64,000 nucleotides of DNA from NCBI RefSeq assembly GCF_027111255.2, contig NZ_CP114285.2:1116001-1180000 (forward strand). The letters run 5' to 3'. This document shows positions 10,165 to 24,873 of this stretch, piece by piece. Source of the stretch: Flavobacterium flavigenum (GTDB taxonomy: Bacteria; Bacteroidota; Bacteroidia; Flavobacteriales; Flavobacteriaceae). A model generated the notes under the pieces. That model had not been told where the DNA came from. It was given only the letters and a program-made list of their open reading frames with translations, and searched no databases. The position numbers and the translations under genes were made by a program. The number at the start of each line of letters is the position of its first letter. Position 1 is the stretch's first letter.

Positions 10165-10307
10165 CTTATTATAAATGTAACAAAAATGGATTCAAGAATA
10201 AGTAAAACTGCGTTTGACCGAATGATTATCTAGTTCTTGAGTGTTATTAATATTAAAAAAATGATACTGGATTACTTTTATGATTTAAAAACATTTATAA
10301 AATACAA

Positions 10308-12896
10308 TTACTGAACAATCAGCTTAGTCATTTTTAAATCTTTATCATTTGAACTAGCACCATAATATACCTCATATTCACCAGGAGTTACACTCATCGC
10401 CCTGCTATTAGAATCATAAAACTCAAACGAAGAAGATGGCAAATCAATAGTAATATTTTGACTTTCCCCAGCTTTTAAACTGATTTTTTTAAAACCTTTC
10501 AAAGTTTTTAGAGGACCGTCTGTATCATTTACTTTTCGAACATAAACTTGGACAATTTCTGTTCCTTCACGTTTACTAATATTTTTTATTTGTAAGCTCA
10601 ATTGTGTGTTTTCATTCGCTCTTATTTTTGTTTTACTCAGATTTGCTTTGCCAATATTAAAATTAGAGTAACTTAAACCAAAACCAAACGGAAACAAAAC
10701 ATTATTTGTATATCTGTAAGTACGCCCTTTCATTGAATAGTCCTCAAAATCTCCAAGTATATCTGAATTTTTATAAAATGAGACAGGCAGTTTTCCTGCA
10801 GGATTATAATCTCCAAAAATAACATCAGCAACAGCCTGCCCACCAGATTCGCCCGGATACCATGCCTGCAAAATTGCATCACAGCTCTCTGTCTCCGGGG
10901 TTAAAGCAATTGCAGAACCCGAGCAGTTTACAAAAATTACTTTTTTGCCTGCAGCCTTAAGTTCTTGCAAACATTTTCTCTGAACAGCTGGAAGTTCTAT
11001 ATTAGTCCTGTCTCCGCCTTTGAAACCAGGATAAGAAACAGGCATTTCTTCCCCTTCAAGCAGAGTGGAAAGTCCACCAACAAATATTACGGTATCAACA
11101 CCTTTCAGTTTTTGAATTAAAGCCCCAAAATCTATATCATGTTCTTTTCCAAAATCGAATTCCAGATTGGCCTGCCAATTATTTGACTGTGCAAAAAGAA
11201 TTTCGATCTTATATTTTTTGCCAGCTTCAACCGGAAAAGGAATATTACCGGGAATGGTGCGCCAGTTGGTATATTTTGCTATGGATCTACCATCAACCAA
11301 TAATTCGAAAGCACCGGTAGCTCCAGTCTTAAAAACAAGAGTGTCATTGGTTTTCGCTGAAAATTCTGTTTCATATTTTGCTGAAAATCCTTCTAATTTA
11401 ACTCCCGAAGCAAATTCATGCTGTCCGGCAGTTGTCATTTTTATCGGATTTAAAATGTACTGTGATATAACACTATTCCCTTCCCTGTTTGGATTATTCC
11501 AATAAGTAGCTTTCATGCCTTTTTTTCCTTCAAATGAAATCTGTTCAAAATAACTTTGATTAACCTTGTCTTCCACTAAATCACAGGCTTTGTCATACAC
11601 TATATTATTTGCCGAAACTTTTGATTCTATTCCACTTTTGATGGTAATTGTTTTGACCGGCGTTCCGTTGTAGTTTCCCCACAACATCGGTTCATTATCT
11701 GCATTCGGCCCTATAAGTGCCACTTTATTTGTTTTATTTAAAGGAAGAATGTTGTTTTTGTTTTGCAAAAGTGTCATTGATTTCTGGGCCATTTCAAGTG
11801 CTAACTGCTGATGTTCTTTGCTATTAAGCACAGATGCTGGTATTTGAGCCCAAGGCACTATTTTATCATCATCCATTTCTCCTAAATCAAAGCGACCAAT
11901 TAACACCCGAAGCAGGCTTTTATCTATATCAGCTTCCTTTATTAAATCCTTATTAACCGCTTCCGGCAAATTTTTAAATGGATATTTTTCCCATACACAT
12001 TCCACATCCGTACCAGCAAGTACAGCCTTAGATGCTGCGTGTACTGCGTCTGACGAAACTTTATGTGTAGTATAAAAATCTGTAACTGCGCCACAATCTG
12101 AAACAACCAGATATTTAAATCCCCATTCATCACGAAGAATACGCTGCAAAAGACGGGTATTGCTGCAACACGGCTCATCATCTAAGCGCTGGTATGCACA
12201 CATCACCTGCCTAACATCTGCATCCTGTACCAGCGATTTAAATGCCGGGAGATACGTTTCGTACAATTCCCGTGGATTTACATTGTTTAAATTCAATTCA
12301 TGCCTGCTCCACTCTGGCCCAGAATGAACGGCAAAATGTTTTGCACAGGCTAAAAGCTTACGGTATTTAGCATCTGCCGGCCCCTGAAGTCCCTTAACAA
12401 CTGAAACTCCCATTCGCGAGGTTAGATACGGGTCTTCACCATAAGTCTCCTGACCTCGCCCCCAGCGGGGATCCCTGAAAATATTTACATTAGGTGTCCA
12501 AACCGAAAGACTTAAAAAGCGTTTGTTTTCGTTACCGTCTTGTATCCATTGATTGTATTTTGCCCGTGCTTCATCCGAAACTGCGTTAAAAATATTATAG
12601 ACTAACAAATCGTCAAATGAAGCTGCCATACCAATAGGTTCAGGAAAAACAGTTACATTATCATTATTAGCATAGCCGTGCAAAGCCTCACTCCACCAAT
12701 TAAATTTTTTAATCCCGAGCCTTGGTATTGCATCACTTTGATCACACATTAGTGCTGCTTTTTCCTCAAGGGTTAATCTTGAAATTAAATCCTTTGCCCG
12801 TTCTTCTGAACTAAGAGATGGATTCTTAAAAGGATATTGTTGTGCGTTGGCATTAAAAACAAATAGTAAACTGATTATAACGAAACTGATTTTCAT
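10308..12896 (-). CDS. GH3 beta-xylosidase/glucosidase with inserted PA14 domain
   Basis: An 862-residue protein with a signal peptide (ends NANAQ, ~residue 19). The GH3 barrel has the xylosidase-type motif FNWWSEALHGY, IFRDPRWGRGQETYGEDPYLTS, and the nucleophile in VVSDCGAV (D267). Between the two halves of the sandwich domain lies a PA14-like beta-barrel (about residues 460-590, FELLVDGRSIAKYTNW), which in related enzymes lies near the active site and shapes substrate choice. A fibronectin-III-like domain closes the protein. It is the last gene of the minus-strand xylan block, 116 bases after GH127. Likely a periplasmic exo-beta-xylosidase; the exact specificity is inference from clade-like motifs and neighbours. 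Confidence 0.88.
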   Translation of the reverse strand: MKISFVIISLLFVFNANAQQYPFKNPSLSSEERAKDLISRLTLEEKAALMCDQSDAIPRLGIKKFNWWSEALHGYANNDNVTVFPEPIGMAASFDDLLVYNIFNAVSDEARAKYNQWIQDGNENKRFLSLSVWTPNVNIFRDPRWGRGQETYGEDPYLTSRMGVSVVKGLQGPADAKYRKLLACAKHFAVHSGPEWSRHELNLNNVNPRELYETYLPAFKSLVQDADVRQVMCAYQRLDDEPCCSNTRLLQRILRDEWGFKYLVVSDCGAVTDFYTTHKVSSDAVHAASKAVLAGTDVECVWEKYPFKNLPEAVNKDLIKEADIDKSLLRVLIGRFDLGEMDDDKIVPWAQIPASVLNSKEHQQLALEMAQKSMTLLQNKNNILPLNKTNKVALIGPNADNEPMLWGNYNGTPVKTITIKSGIESKVSANNIVYDKACDLVEDKVNQSYFEQISFEGKKGMKATYWNNPNREGNSVISQYILNPIKMTTAGQHEFASGVKLEGFSAKYETEFSAKTNDTLVFKTGATGAFELLVDGRSIAKYTNWRTIPGNIPFPVEAGKKYKIEILFAQSNNWQANLEFDFGKEHDIDFGALIQKLKGVDTVIFVGGLSTLLEGEEMPVSYPGFKGGDRTNIELPAVQRKCLQELKAAGKKVIFVNCSGSAIALTPETESCDAILQAWYPGESGGQAVADVIFGDYNPAGKLPVSFYKNSDILGDFEDYSMKGRTYRYTNNVLFPFGFGLSYSNFNIGKANLSKTKIRANENTQLSLQIKNISKREGTEIVQVYVRKVNDTDGPLKTLKGFKKISLKAGESQNITIDLPSSSFEFYDSNSRAMSVTPGEYEVYYGASSNDKDLKMTKLIVQ

Positions 12897-13012
12897 AATT
12901 TGTGTATTTGAATGGATACAATGCTATTTAGTCTATAAATTCTCAAACATTTACTTTCTGAAATCTTTATAGATTTTTCAATTTCAGGATTACGTCAAAA
13001 AATATTCTTTTT

Positions 13013-15310
13013 TTAATCTTTTAAAATTCTAAACTGATAAAACTTTGGACTATTACTGCCCGGATTAGTTACTATTTTAATATCTACTGTTTCAATCTGA
13101 TCTATACTTAGTCTTATTACTTTATCTTTCACAAAGATTACATTTGCCGGTTTCTCGTTTATAAGAATTTTGATGTTCTCTGTTTTAAATTCATTTATAC
13201 TACTGATATCCAAAAACTTTCCTGACTTATTTTTATTTAATAACTGATAGGAAATATAAGAGCGGGTACTCCTCCATGATTTTGTATCATCGTAACCTGA
13301 ATCACTTTTTTCACCTTTATAACGATGATCAACTTCTGACTGCTGTTCACCGCAATTAATCTTATCTATCGTTTTTGATTCTAAAGCCAGAGCCTCAATT
13401 TCCTGCTGCTTTAATAATTCATGCTTTTCTTTATACTGTTCTTTGGTATAACTCTGAAAATACATTTGATAACGAGAGTCATGCACTTCAAAAAAAGGTT
13501 CTAACTCTAATGAATCGAGACGAAAACGCATATTTCCTAAATCCTTGAGTTTTGCCAGATAATCAGCCTTTTCTCCTACCATTGCATAAGCCTGATCAAG
13601 AGGATAATATTTTCCGGATGCCACATGTCCCATACGGCTGTCATCTGCAAATAATCCGTCTAAATCCTTGTTTGATGTTTTAGCTGCCAATACAATGGGA
13701 CCGTTGACAAAAGCACTCCAATTTGAACCATCGGGTAAAGTTTCTAAATGTATGGAAGTTTTGAATTGAACCGTAATCTGGTCGCCTGATTTCCATTTTC
13801 TTTTTAGCCTTAAATAAGCAGATGGTTTGGCTTCTATATCCTGAATTTTTCCATTAATGAAAATTTCAAAATTCTGAGCCCATTCCGGACAGCGGATATT
13901 CAGTGAAAATGTTTTATCTTTTTTAAGTTTTAAACTAATATCTGTACTATTCTGATATGGGAATTTTGTGCTTTGTTCTATAAAAACTCCCTTTTCTTTC
14001 CAGTCTAACGTTGATGAAATAAAGAGATTTATAAAAAGATCGTCACCTGTATGACTGTAAATTAATTCTCCGTATTTTGAATGATTTTCAAGCCCGGAAC
14101 CTACACAGCACCACATACTTGTCTCCGGTTGAGAATATACTCGATAATGATTAGGCCTGATAGGTGTAAAATAAACAAAACCACCTTTTTTAGGGTGCTG
14201 ACTTGACAAAATGTGATTATAAAGTGTACGCTCATAAAAATCAAGGTAAGAGACATCATTTTTATCAAGAAATAAAGCTTTGCCTAAACGCTCCATATTA
14301 TAAGAGTTACACGTTTCCGGTCCCTGGTTTGATTTTATCATACCACTAAAATCATCAGTAGGATTAAAATGTTCTGCAAAACTATTTCCTCCAAAAGAAA
14401 CGCTCCGCTTTTGGGTAACATTTTCCCAAAAAAACTCAACTGCATCTGACCATTCTTTTTTATTTGAAAGAGCGGCAATTTTTTCAAAACCAATCACTTT
14501 TGGAATTTGAGTATTGGCATGTAATCCTGTTAACTTGTCTTCCTTTTTAATGAGTGGATTCAGTAGGGCTAAGTGCGAAATTTTTTCAGCTGTTTCAAGA
14601 TACTTTTTGTTTTTAGTAATAATGTACAGGTCGGCAAAAGATTCATTTATTCCTCCATGCTCCGTTTTTAATATATTCTGTATCTGCTCATCAGAAAGCG
14701 GACGGATTAGTTCTATAAACCAGTCTCCAAGTTTTATTAAAATATCTTTTGCTTTTTCATTACCAGCATAGTGATAAGCATCATTTAAACCCGCAAAAAG
14801 TTTATGGATGTTATACAGTGGCACCCAGGTATTATTTAGCCCAAAATTACTCCCATCGATATCTCCATTATGAATTCTATCCCAAAAAACCTTTCCCTGA
14901 GGAATACCGCCTACATATCCATTACCATTTTTGTCCTGACATAAAGCCAGTTCTTCAATCATGTAATCTAAACGATTTTTAAGAGTTGTATCCCCGGTTG
15001 AAGCATACATCATAGCCAGTGCAGAAAGATAATGTCCGGCTATATGCCCGTCAAGTCCTATGCTTTCCCAATTCCCGTATCGTTCTGCCTTTACAGGTAT
15101 ATCAGAAGCTATTAGATAAGGGGCTAAAAGTCTGTCAGGATTCAGTTCTAAAATGTACTTAAGATCTACATCCTGAGCATTTTTAAAGATTCCATCTTTT
15201 AACCTTACCTGCTTTAAATCAAACAACTGCATTTGGGCTGCAGCAGAAGACCCTATAAACAACATTAGTACAAAACCTAAAATTTTATACCTCAAAAAAA
15301 CATTTTTCAT
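13013..15310 (-). CDS. GH127 beta-L-arabinofuranosidase-type enzyme
   Basis: The start at 15310 was chosen because MKNVFLRYKILGFVLMLFIGSSAAAQ is a clean signal peptide; the frame is open 24 codons further upstream, but that extension looks untranslated. The 765-residue product matches the DUF1680/GH127 fold: an (alpha/alpha)6 barrel with GHYLSALAMMYA and NIHKLFAGLNDAYHYAG, then beta-sandwich domains. The zinc-binding and catalytic set is visible: E332 and C334 in GPETCNSYN, and C401-C402 in WCCVGSG, spaced like the zinc-Cys site of the characterised beta-arabinofuranosidase, where the first Cys of the pair is the nucleophile. It would remove arabinofuranose side groups. The C-terminal ~130 residues look like an extra domain. 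Confidence 0.85.
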   Translation of the reverse strand: MKNVFLRYKILGFVLMLFIGSSAAAQMQLFDLKQVRLKDGIFKNAQDVDLKYILELNPDRLLAPYLIASDIPVKAERYGNWESIGLDGHIAGHYLSALAMMYASTGDTTLKNRLDYMIEELALCQDKNGNGYVGGIPQGKVFWDRIHNGDIDGSNFGLNNTWVPLYNIHKLFAGLNDAYHYAGNEKAKDILIKLGDWFIELIRPLSDEQIQNILKTEHGGINESFADLYIITKNKKYLETAEKISHLALLNPLIKKEDKLTGLHANTQIPKVIGFEKIAALSNKKEWSDAVEFFWENVTQKRSVSFGGNSFAEHFNPTDDFSGMIKSNQGPETCNSYNMERLGKALFLDKNDVSYLDFYERTLYNHILSSQHPKKGGFVYFTPIRPNHYRVYSQPETSMWCCVGSGLENHSKYGELIYSHTGDDLFINLFISSTLDWKEKGVFIEQSTKFPYQNSTDISLKLKKDKTFSLNIRCPEWAQNFEIFINGKIQDIEAKPSAYLRLKRKWKSGDQITVQFKTSIHLETLPDGSNWSAFVNGPIVLAAKTSNKDLDGLFADDSRMGHVASGKYYPLDQAYAMVGEKADYLAKLKDLGNMRFRLDSLELEPFFEVHDSRYQMYFQSYTKEQYKEKHELLKQQEIEALALESKTIDKINCGEQQSEVDHRYKGEKSDSGYDDTKSWRSTRSYISYQLLNKNKSGKFLDISSINEFKTENIKILINEKPANVIFVKDKVIRLSIDQIETVDIKIVTNPGSNSPKFYQFRILKD

Positions 15311-15465
15311 ACTATTAATTAAATATATTCTCATAAGTATTGAGTTTCGAATCATTATTTCCAGAAGATATAAAATTAGCATTATTAAGATGTAAAATTA
15401 TCATTTGTAATCATTTTACCTTTCGGGAGCAAGCAGATAAGAAAGCTTGTTTTATTAAAACTAAA

Positions 15466-15500
15466 ACCCTGCGATGCTGCGATGATTGATATCGCAGGGT
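15466..15500 (-). terminator. Terminator downstream of GH30
   Basis: A perfect 10-bp stem, ACCCTGCGAT (15466-15475) with ATCGCAGGGT (15491-15500). On the minus strand it is followed by TTTTAGTTTTA. It lies 77 bases past the GH30 stop and closes the GDSL-CE-GH115-GH30 unit. Confidence 0.75.
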
Positions 15501-15576
15501 AAAATATTGTTCCGTTTCTGCTTTATAATTTACTGATAATTATTATTTTTTTTAATAATGGTCTCAAACTTAAGTC

Positions 15577-18288
15577 TTATTTCTTTATAAACTTCTTCAC
15601 TATTTTAGACTGACCGTTTGTTCCATTAATAAAATAAACTCCGGCAGGCAATAATTCTATTGTTATTTTGGTATTGCCGTTTTTCAAAGTCCCTGAGTTC
15701 ACTAAACTTCCCTGGATATTGAAAATTTTATAATCAAAATCAGAAGAAAGCATATCAACAAAAATTTCCTCTACTGCAGGATTTGGATATAATGTGAAAT
15801 CCGCCTTGCTGAATTCTTTCTTATTTGTACTTAATGTATTAAACTCAAAAGGAAGAACCGCAGCATTATATCCACTTTTTTCACTTAAGTAAAAGCGGAA
15901 TGAGGAAATTAAGGGCTCACTTCCAACAGTTACAGGATAAAATGCCGTAACATTATTTACCGTTTTCAATGTGTAACTTCCGGCAGGAGCTTTAATACCA
16001 ATGTAAACCGGATTCATCTGATTAACAGTTAAAGCCTTTGGTGTTGAAACATTTCGGGTACCATTAAAAACGAATGTACCTGAACCACTCAATAAAACAG
16101 GCGTATTGGCCGGAATTGTACTTTCAATTTGATTACATATTATTTTAGCAGATGATGGCTGCATTGTATAAGCTGTAACACCCTGAGGTATAATGGCTTC
16201 AAATGGAAGCACCAAAACATCGTAATCTGCAATTGTTTTGGTAAAGGTTGCTGCTGTAGCTGAAAATGTGAAAGGAACATTAAAATCACCTCCCTGATCC
16301 GTAAGATTCAAATTATTGCATACCGTACCAGATATTACATTGGTCGAAGTATTATTTGCAGTTACATAAAAGATACTGTTTTTATTGGCTGATTTGAAAT
16401 GCCAGTCCTGAGATGAACTTATACCAGTCGCATTTCTAAAATCTAATGACACATATTTGGTGCTTTCCAGTGCATCCATTAAAAGACTGTCATCTTCTGA
16501 ATATGTACCGCCAAATTCGGCTGCTTTTTCATCAGCAATATTAAAATATACATCACCTAAGTTTAAAGTAAGTACTGAACTGTAATTAGAATTTCGCAGG
16601 CCAATAATTCCGGTACATCCATCCGTTAAAACAGCTTTTGAAATATCAAATGTCAAATCAAATTCAACTCCGGTAGGAAAATTGAATTTTCCATAGTTTT
16701 TAGACTTTACCTCACCATTATCATTGATATAATAAAGTGTTGTATTGTCAGTATTAGCCTGGTTTGCAGTAGTGAAGCTTTTAACATGCACTATAAGTTT
16801 ATTATAACGATTGTCTAATTTCAAATATCCATTAGCATCGGTCATATTAGCACTTATCATCGGATTTGCGTTTGCAAATGTTATGGTTTTACCACTAATC
16901 TGGTATGTTGTTCCAAACGCAGGATTTGTAACAGACTGGTTTTCGATCTTAGCGTAATGAACTTCTTTACTTGTCATTTGTGAAGCGATCCTGTCTTTGC
17001 TCTTTTCAAAAGTTAAAGTAATAAAACTAGAAGGATCAATACTCACTACCGGACGGAATGTTTCTGCAAAATTAATCGCAGTATTTTGTAAATCAATACT
17101 CTGAGTGGTTATTGTTTTAGTACCTTTTACAGCATAAAATGGCAAATCTACAGTTAGATTATAGGTATTCTGTGATGGATTAATTATAGTAAGAACAATT
17201 TTATCGCCGGCATCATTGATGTATGAAGAACCTTTAAGCTGTGCAGTAGCGTCACTCCATGTTGCTTCTATACGTGTTGTACCTGTGGTGAATTTTGCAT
17301 ATTGCGAAAGTATGTGGCCTCTTTTGGTAATTTCTCCGGCTACTGTTCCGTTTGATCCATCACCCATCAGAGCATAATATCGCTTAGTAGCGTAGTGAAT
17401 CCAGGCATTAACGTTTCCTAGGATTGCATCATTGACACTATTTGCGAAACTAAAAGCATCAATTCCCCAATTGAAATCACGAACCGTACCTCCGGAATTC
17501 CAGTTAATGAGATACTCTGTCATCCATATCTGCTTATTGTAATTTTGAAATTGTTTGTATTTGGACTGGATACCACCATATTGATGAACGCCGTAAACTT
17601 CAAAATTCTGCATGACATCAGCATCAAGAAAAGCATTTGCAAAAGAATCTGAATAACCAACGCTTTCAGGCGCAATAACTTTACAATTAATAAGATGACC
17701 ATAATTTTTAACGAAAGTAGCTATTTGTACCGGTGTCCAGATACAACCCTGATACGTTGCCATTTCATCTGGTTCATTTTGAATCGAAATATAATCAAGT
17801 TCCACACCATTATCACGAAGATAGGTTACATACCGATTAAGATACAATGCATAATCCTCATAATGTTCTTCTTTTAGATAGCCAATTTGCTTAACTCCGT
17901 TTTCATCAGTAAAAACTGCAACCTCACTGTTATTTGTTTTCCATTCTGCCGGCATTGTCCAGGGACTTGCAAAAATCGTTAATCCCAGCTCATTCTTGGC
18001 CAATTTTGCAGTGGCAAGAGTTGAAGACCAGTTACTTTCTCCGGGAATATAAAGACGCATAATAGTATAACCGGCATCACTATTTGTTCCCCACATTTTT
18101 TTAATTTCGTCAGTTGACATGTAATTATATCCAAACTGTGGACTGCATACAAAACCTCCAAAACCGGTAACTTTCTGGTAAGTTTTATTTTTATCAATTT
18201 GAACTTTTGCATTCTGTGCATGCAAACTGGAAGATAACGCAAATAAAACTGCAAACAATACTGAACTTAATTGGTATAATTTTTTCAT
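15577..18288 (-). CDS. GH30-family endo-xylanase with T9SS C-terminal domain
   Basis: A 903-residue secreted protein. Signal peptide about 1-24 (ends LHAQ). The GH30 barrel begins at ~residue 30 (YQKVTGFGGFVCS). The acid/base is E172 in SIQNEPDE and the nucleophile E258 in IWMTEYLIN; the side beta-sandwich runs to about residue 420. Residues ~430-810 form extra beta-rich modules. The last ~75 residues (FTLYPNPAVEEIFVDM ... GVYFINGTNGQSKIVKKFIKK) are a typical type IX secretion sorting domain, so the enzyme is probably exported to the surface or released. In this locus it is best read as a (glucurono)xylanase, although GH30 also contains glucosidases. It is the last gene of a four-gene unit, 51 bases after GH115. 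Confidence 0.87.
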   Translation of the reverse strand: MKKLYQLSSVLFAVLFALSSSLHAQNAKVQIDKNKTYQKVTGFGGFVCSPQFGYNYMSTDEIKKMWGTNSDAGYTIMRLYIPGESNWSSTLATAKLAKNELGLTIFASPWTMPAEWKTNNSEVAVFTDENGVKQIGYLKEEHYEDYALYLNRYVTYLRDNGVELDYISIQNEPDEMATYQGCIWTPVQIATFVKNYGHLINCKVIAPESVGYSDSFANAFLDADVMQNFEVYGVHQYGGIQSKYKQFQNYNKQIWMTEYLINWNSGGTVRDFNWGIDAFSFANSVNDAILGNVNAWIHYATKRYYALMGDGSNGTVAGEITKRGHILSQYAKFTTGTTRIEATWSDATAQLKGSSYINDAGDKIVLTIINPSQNTYNLTVDLPFYAVKGTKTITTQSIDLQNTAINFAETFRPVVSIDPSSFITLTFEKSKDRIASQMTSKEVHYAKIENQSVTNPAFGTTYQISGKTITFANANPMISANMTDANGYLKLDNRYNKLIVHVKSFTTANQANTDNTTLYYINDNGEVKSKNYGKFNFPTGVEFDLTFDISKAVLTDGCTGIIGLRNSNYSSVLTLNLGDVYFNIADEKAAEFGGTYSEDDSLLMDALESTKYVSLDFRNATGISSSQDWHFKSANKNSIFYVTANNTSTNVISGTVCNNLNLTDQGGDFNVPFTFSATAATFTKTIADYDVLVLPFEAIIPQGVTAYTMQPSSAKIICNQIESTIPANTPVLLSGSGTFVFNGTRNVSTPKALTVNQMNPVYIGIKAPAGSYTLKTVNNVTAFYPVTVGSEPLISSFRFYLSEKSGYNAAVLPFEFNTLSTNKKEFSKADFTLYPNPAVEEIFVDMLSSDFDYKIFNIQGSLVNSGTLKNGNTKITIELLPAGVYFINGTNGQSKIVKKFIKK

Positions 18289-18339
18289 ATATTTTACTTT
18301 TATTAGTTACTAAAATTGAATCACCTGAAAAATTAGAAT

Positions 18340-20865
18340 TTACTCATACACAATATCACTTTCGGGAGCGCCAAGGTAAGCTGGTTTTAAACCGCCACAA
18401 TCGATAAGGATTTTTTGCAGCACAATTCCCGGATCTAATACACGTATACGCAACGTGTGTTTACCTGATTTTAAAATACTATGCTTGGTAACGGATTTAA
18501 TAATATGTTCTGCCTGCCATTTTCCTAACTCACCTTTGTAATGTCCATTAAAATTTACAATTTGAGGCTCATTGCTATCAAAAGAGATTTCATATTTGAG
18601 TCCTTTGTTGCTATTAAAATTGAGGGTTGGGGCTAACCAGAGCTGAACACTCATTTCTCCTTTAGATTCAAAATTGATCTCATATTCCAGAAAAATATTT
18701 TCATCTTTTTTTGGATATGCATTTTGAGGAAAAGTAGTTATGCCTGATTTTGTTTTTCCAAAGTCAGGAATGACTTCCCAGTGGATATTTTTAGAATTGT
18801 TTAAAACCGAATAATTTTCAGCTTCTATAGAAACATAGCCGTTTTTTTCCTGAAAAACAGGTTTTTTAGAAACTTTTTCTTCAGCCACATAAGTAACTTC
18901 GGGAAGGATATTTTTAGGAGTATCATTCCATGATTTGTATCCAATTCTCATCTGATCCATGATGTGAGTCCATTTTCCGCCTGAAATTTCATTATTGTAT
19001 TTGTTTTGAAGAATAGAATCTCTTGCAAAAGTGCTTTTCACCTGATCTGCAAAAGTGTTCGCTAAAATGTTTTTTTCTGAAGCCAGTTTTCTGTTCTTTG
19101 CCTGAGCAAAATACATTTCGTAAAGGTTACTACAGGCATCAATAGGATATAAAACAAGCTGAAAATAGGCATCTTTGTATTGCTGTGGAATATCATTATA
19201 AATTCGATAAGCATCAAGTGACAGATTCTTATAATCAGTAACCACGTTTTGAAATTCATTGTAATTTTCAAGACTGTATGTTCTGCTGTCCAGCATTTCA
19301 GGAGTAACTCTTCTGTTGAATTTTGGATACGTATTTAATAGTCTTGCGATTTCTTTAGCATGTTTTTTTCCGAATTGGTCAGCAGCCCATTTTTCGGTAA
19401 ATTCAAAAAGATTCTTAGAATTGAACTTTTTAGGATTCCAGGCCATATCTAAAAAGAAACTAATCGGAAATTCCATTGGTTTAAGATCCCCTACATTGAC
19501 AATCCATATTTTATCTACACCGTGTTCATAACTGAGATTCATTTGTTCCCAGACTCTTTGTATCGGATTTATGTTGATCCATTTTGAATTTCTTGGCGCT
19601 CCAACATAATCAAAGTGGTAATACATTCCGTAACCTCCTTTGTGCAAAGGTTTGGTCAGGTCCGGGAGTTTTCGGACATTTCCCCAGTTATCATCACAAA
19701 ACAACAGAATAACATCGTCAGGAACCCTCATTCCCTGATCATAATAGTCTTGTACTTCCTTATATAATGCCCATACCTGAGGTGTTTGTTCGGCTTTTTT
19801 CTGAGTAACGGCTGCAATAATTTTACGCTGTTCTTTTACAATATTCTCCAGAAGACTTATATTGGTTCCTTCGCTCATCGCTTCATCCCCGTCTCCGCGC
19901 ATTCCAATTGTCACCAGCTTCTCCCAATTCTTACTGCGTTCAATTCCGCCTTTCCAGAATTCGTCTAAAACAGTTTTATTTTTAGCATAATCCCAAACAT
20001 TTGGAAGATTGTTTTTTTTAATATATCGACGCCAGTCGGTCTGAGCCAAAGCCATAGGTTCATGATGCGAAGTACCTACAATAATTCCCATCTCATTAGC
20101 AAGAGGTCCGCTGGCGACATCATCATCATAAAAAGCATTTCCCCACATCGCCGGCCATATATAATTGCCTTTTAGACGAAGCAGTAATTCAAAAACTTTT
20201 TCATAAAACTTACTGTTAAAGCCTCCAAATGTTTCTTTAGACCAGCCGCTCAATGCAGGTGCTTCATCGTTGATAAAAATCCCCCTGTATTTTACAGCAG
20301 GTTCACCATCACTATATATTCCTTTTACGAAATAGATATTTTCTTTTTGCGCAACAGGTACATCAGCCCAGTAATACCATGGAGAAATACCAATTTGTCG
20401 GGACAATTCATAGATTCCGTAAATTGTTCCGCGTTTATCACTACCTGCAATTACAAGAGCTTCTTCCACTCCGCTGAACGGATTTTTAACGCTTTGAATA
20501 ACGAATTTTTCATTTTTACCTTTAAGGAGCTTTCCATCAATTTTTTTCTGTTTTACTAAGTCATCAATGACAGAATTGGTACCAATTACCCCAATTATGA
20601 TCAGTGGCGAAGACCAATTTGGATTCTGATTAAAAATCGTTGGCTTCTGACCTGTTACTTTTTCAAAATCTGACTGAAGATTGCTTACTGCACGCCCGAT
20701 ACCAGGATCTGTTCCGGTATTGACAAAAAAAGAAAGAGAGGTTGATTTCTCTTTCAGAACAAGAACATCACTGCCTTTTTTATCTGTTATAAAAGACTGA
20801 GCCTTTGATTTGCCCGATATACAGATGGTAAACAGTGTTATGATAAATATTGAAAATCTTTTCAT
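18340..20865 (-). CDS. GH115 xylan alpha-1,2-glucuronidase
   Basis: The start at 20865 gives MKRFSIFIITLFTICISGKSKAQ, a signal peptide; 28 further upstream codons are open but unlikely to be used. The 841-residue protein shows the GH115 pattern: an N-terminal domain with SNLQSDFEKVTGQKP and ALVIAGSDKRGTIYGIYELSRQIGISPWYYWADVP, the central barrel with KYRGIFINDEAPALSGW and LKGNYIWPAMWGNAFYDDD, GIIVGTSHHEPM, and the C-terminal beta domains. It would cut (4-O-methyl)glucuronic acid from internal or terminal xylose of xylan, which complements GH67 in the same locus. It lies 38 bases after the multidomain esterase and 51 before GH30. Confidence 0.92.
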   Translation of the reverse strand: MKRFSIFIITLFTICISGKSKAQSFITDKKGSDVLVLKEKSTSLSFFVNTGTDPGIGRAVSNLQSDFEKVTGQKPTIFNQNPNWSSPLIIIGVIGTNSVIDDLVKQKKIDGKLLKGKNEKFVIQSVKNPFSGVEEALVIAGSDKRGTIYGIYELSRQIGISPWYYWADVPVAQKENIYFVKGIYSDGEPAVKYRGIFINDEAPALSGWSKETFGGFNSKFYEKVFELLLRLKGNYIWPAMWGNAFYDDDVASGPLANEMGIIVGTSHHEPMALAQTDWRRYIKKNNLPNVWDYAKNKTVLDEFWKGGIERSKNWEKLVTIGMRGDGDEAMSEGTNISLLENIVKEQRKIIAAVTQKKAEQTPQVWALYKEVQDYYDQGMRVPDDVILLFCDDNWGNVRKLPDLTKPLHKGGYGMYYHFDYVGAPRNSKWININPIQRVWEQMNLSYEHGVDKIWIVNVGDLKPMEFPISFFLDMAWNPKKFNSKNLFEFTEKWAADQFGKKHAKEIARLLNTYPKFNRRVTPEMLDSRTYSLENYNEFQNVVTDYKNLSLDAYRIYNDIPQQYKDAYFQLVLYPIDACSNLYEMYFAQAKNRKLASEKNILANTFADQVKSTFARDSILQNKYNNEISGGKWTHIMDQMRIGYKSWNDTPKNILPEVTYVAEEKVSKKPVFQEKNGYVSIEAENYSVLNNSKNIHWEVIPDFGKTKSGITTFPQNAYPKKDENIFLEYEINFESKGEMSVQLWLAPTLNFNSNKGLKYEISFDSNEPQIVNFNGHYKGELGKWQAEHIIKSVTKHSILKSGKHTLRIRVLDPGIVLQKILIDCGGLKPAYLGAPESDIVYE

Positions 20866-20903
20866 TGTATTTTTATTAAAATCAATTATAAAAATTACTT
20901 TTT

Positions 20904-24873
<3,970 letters not shown>
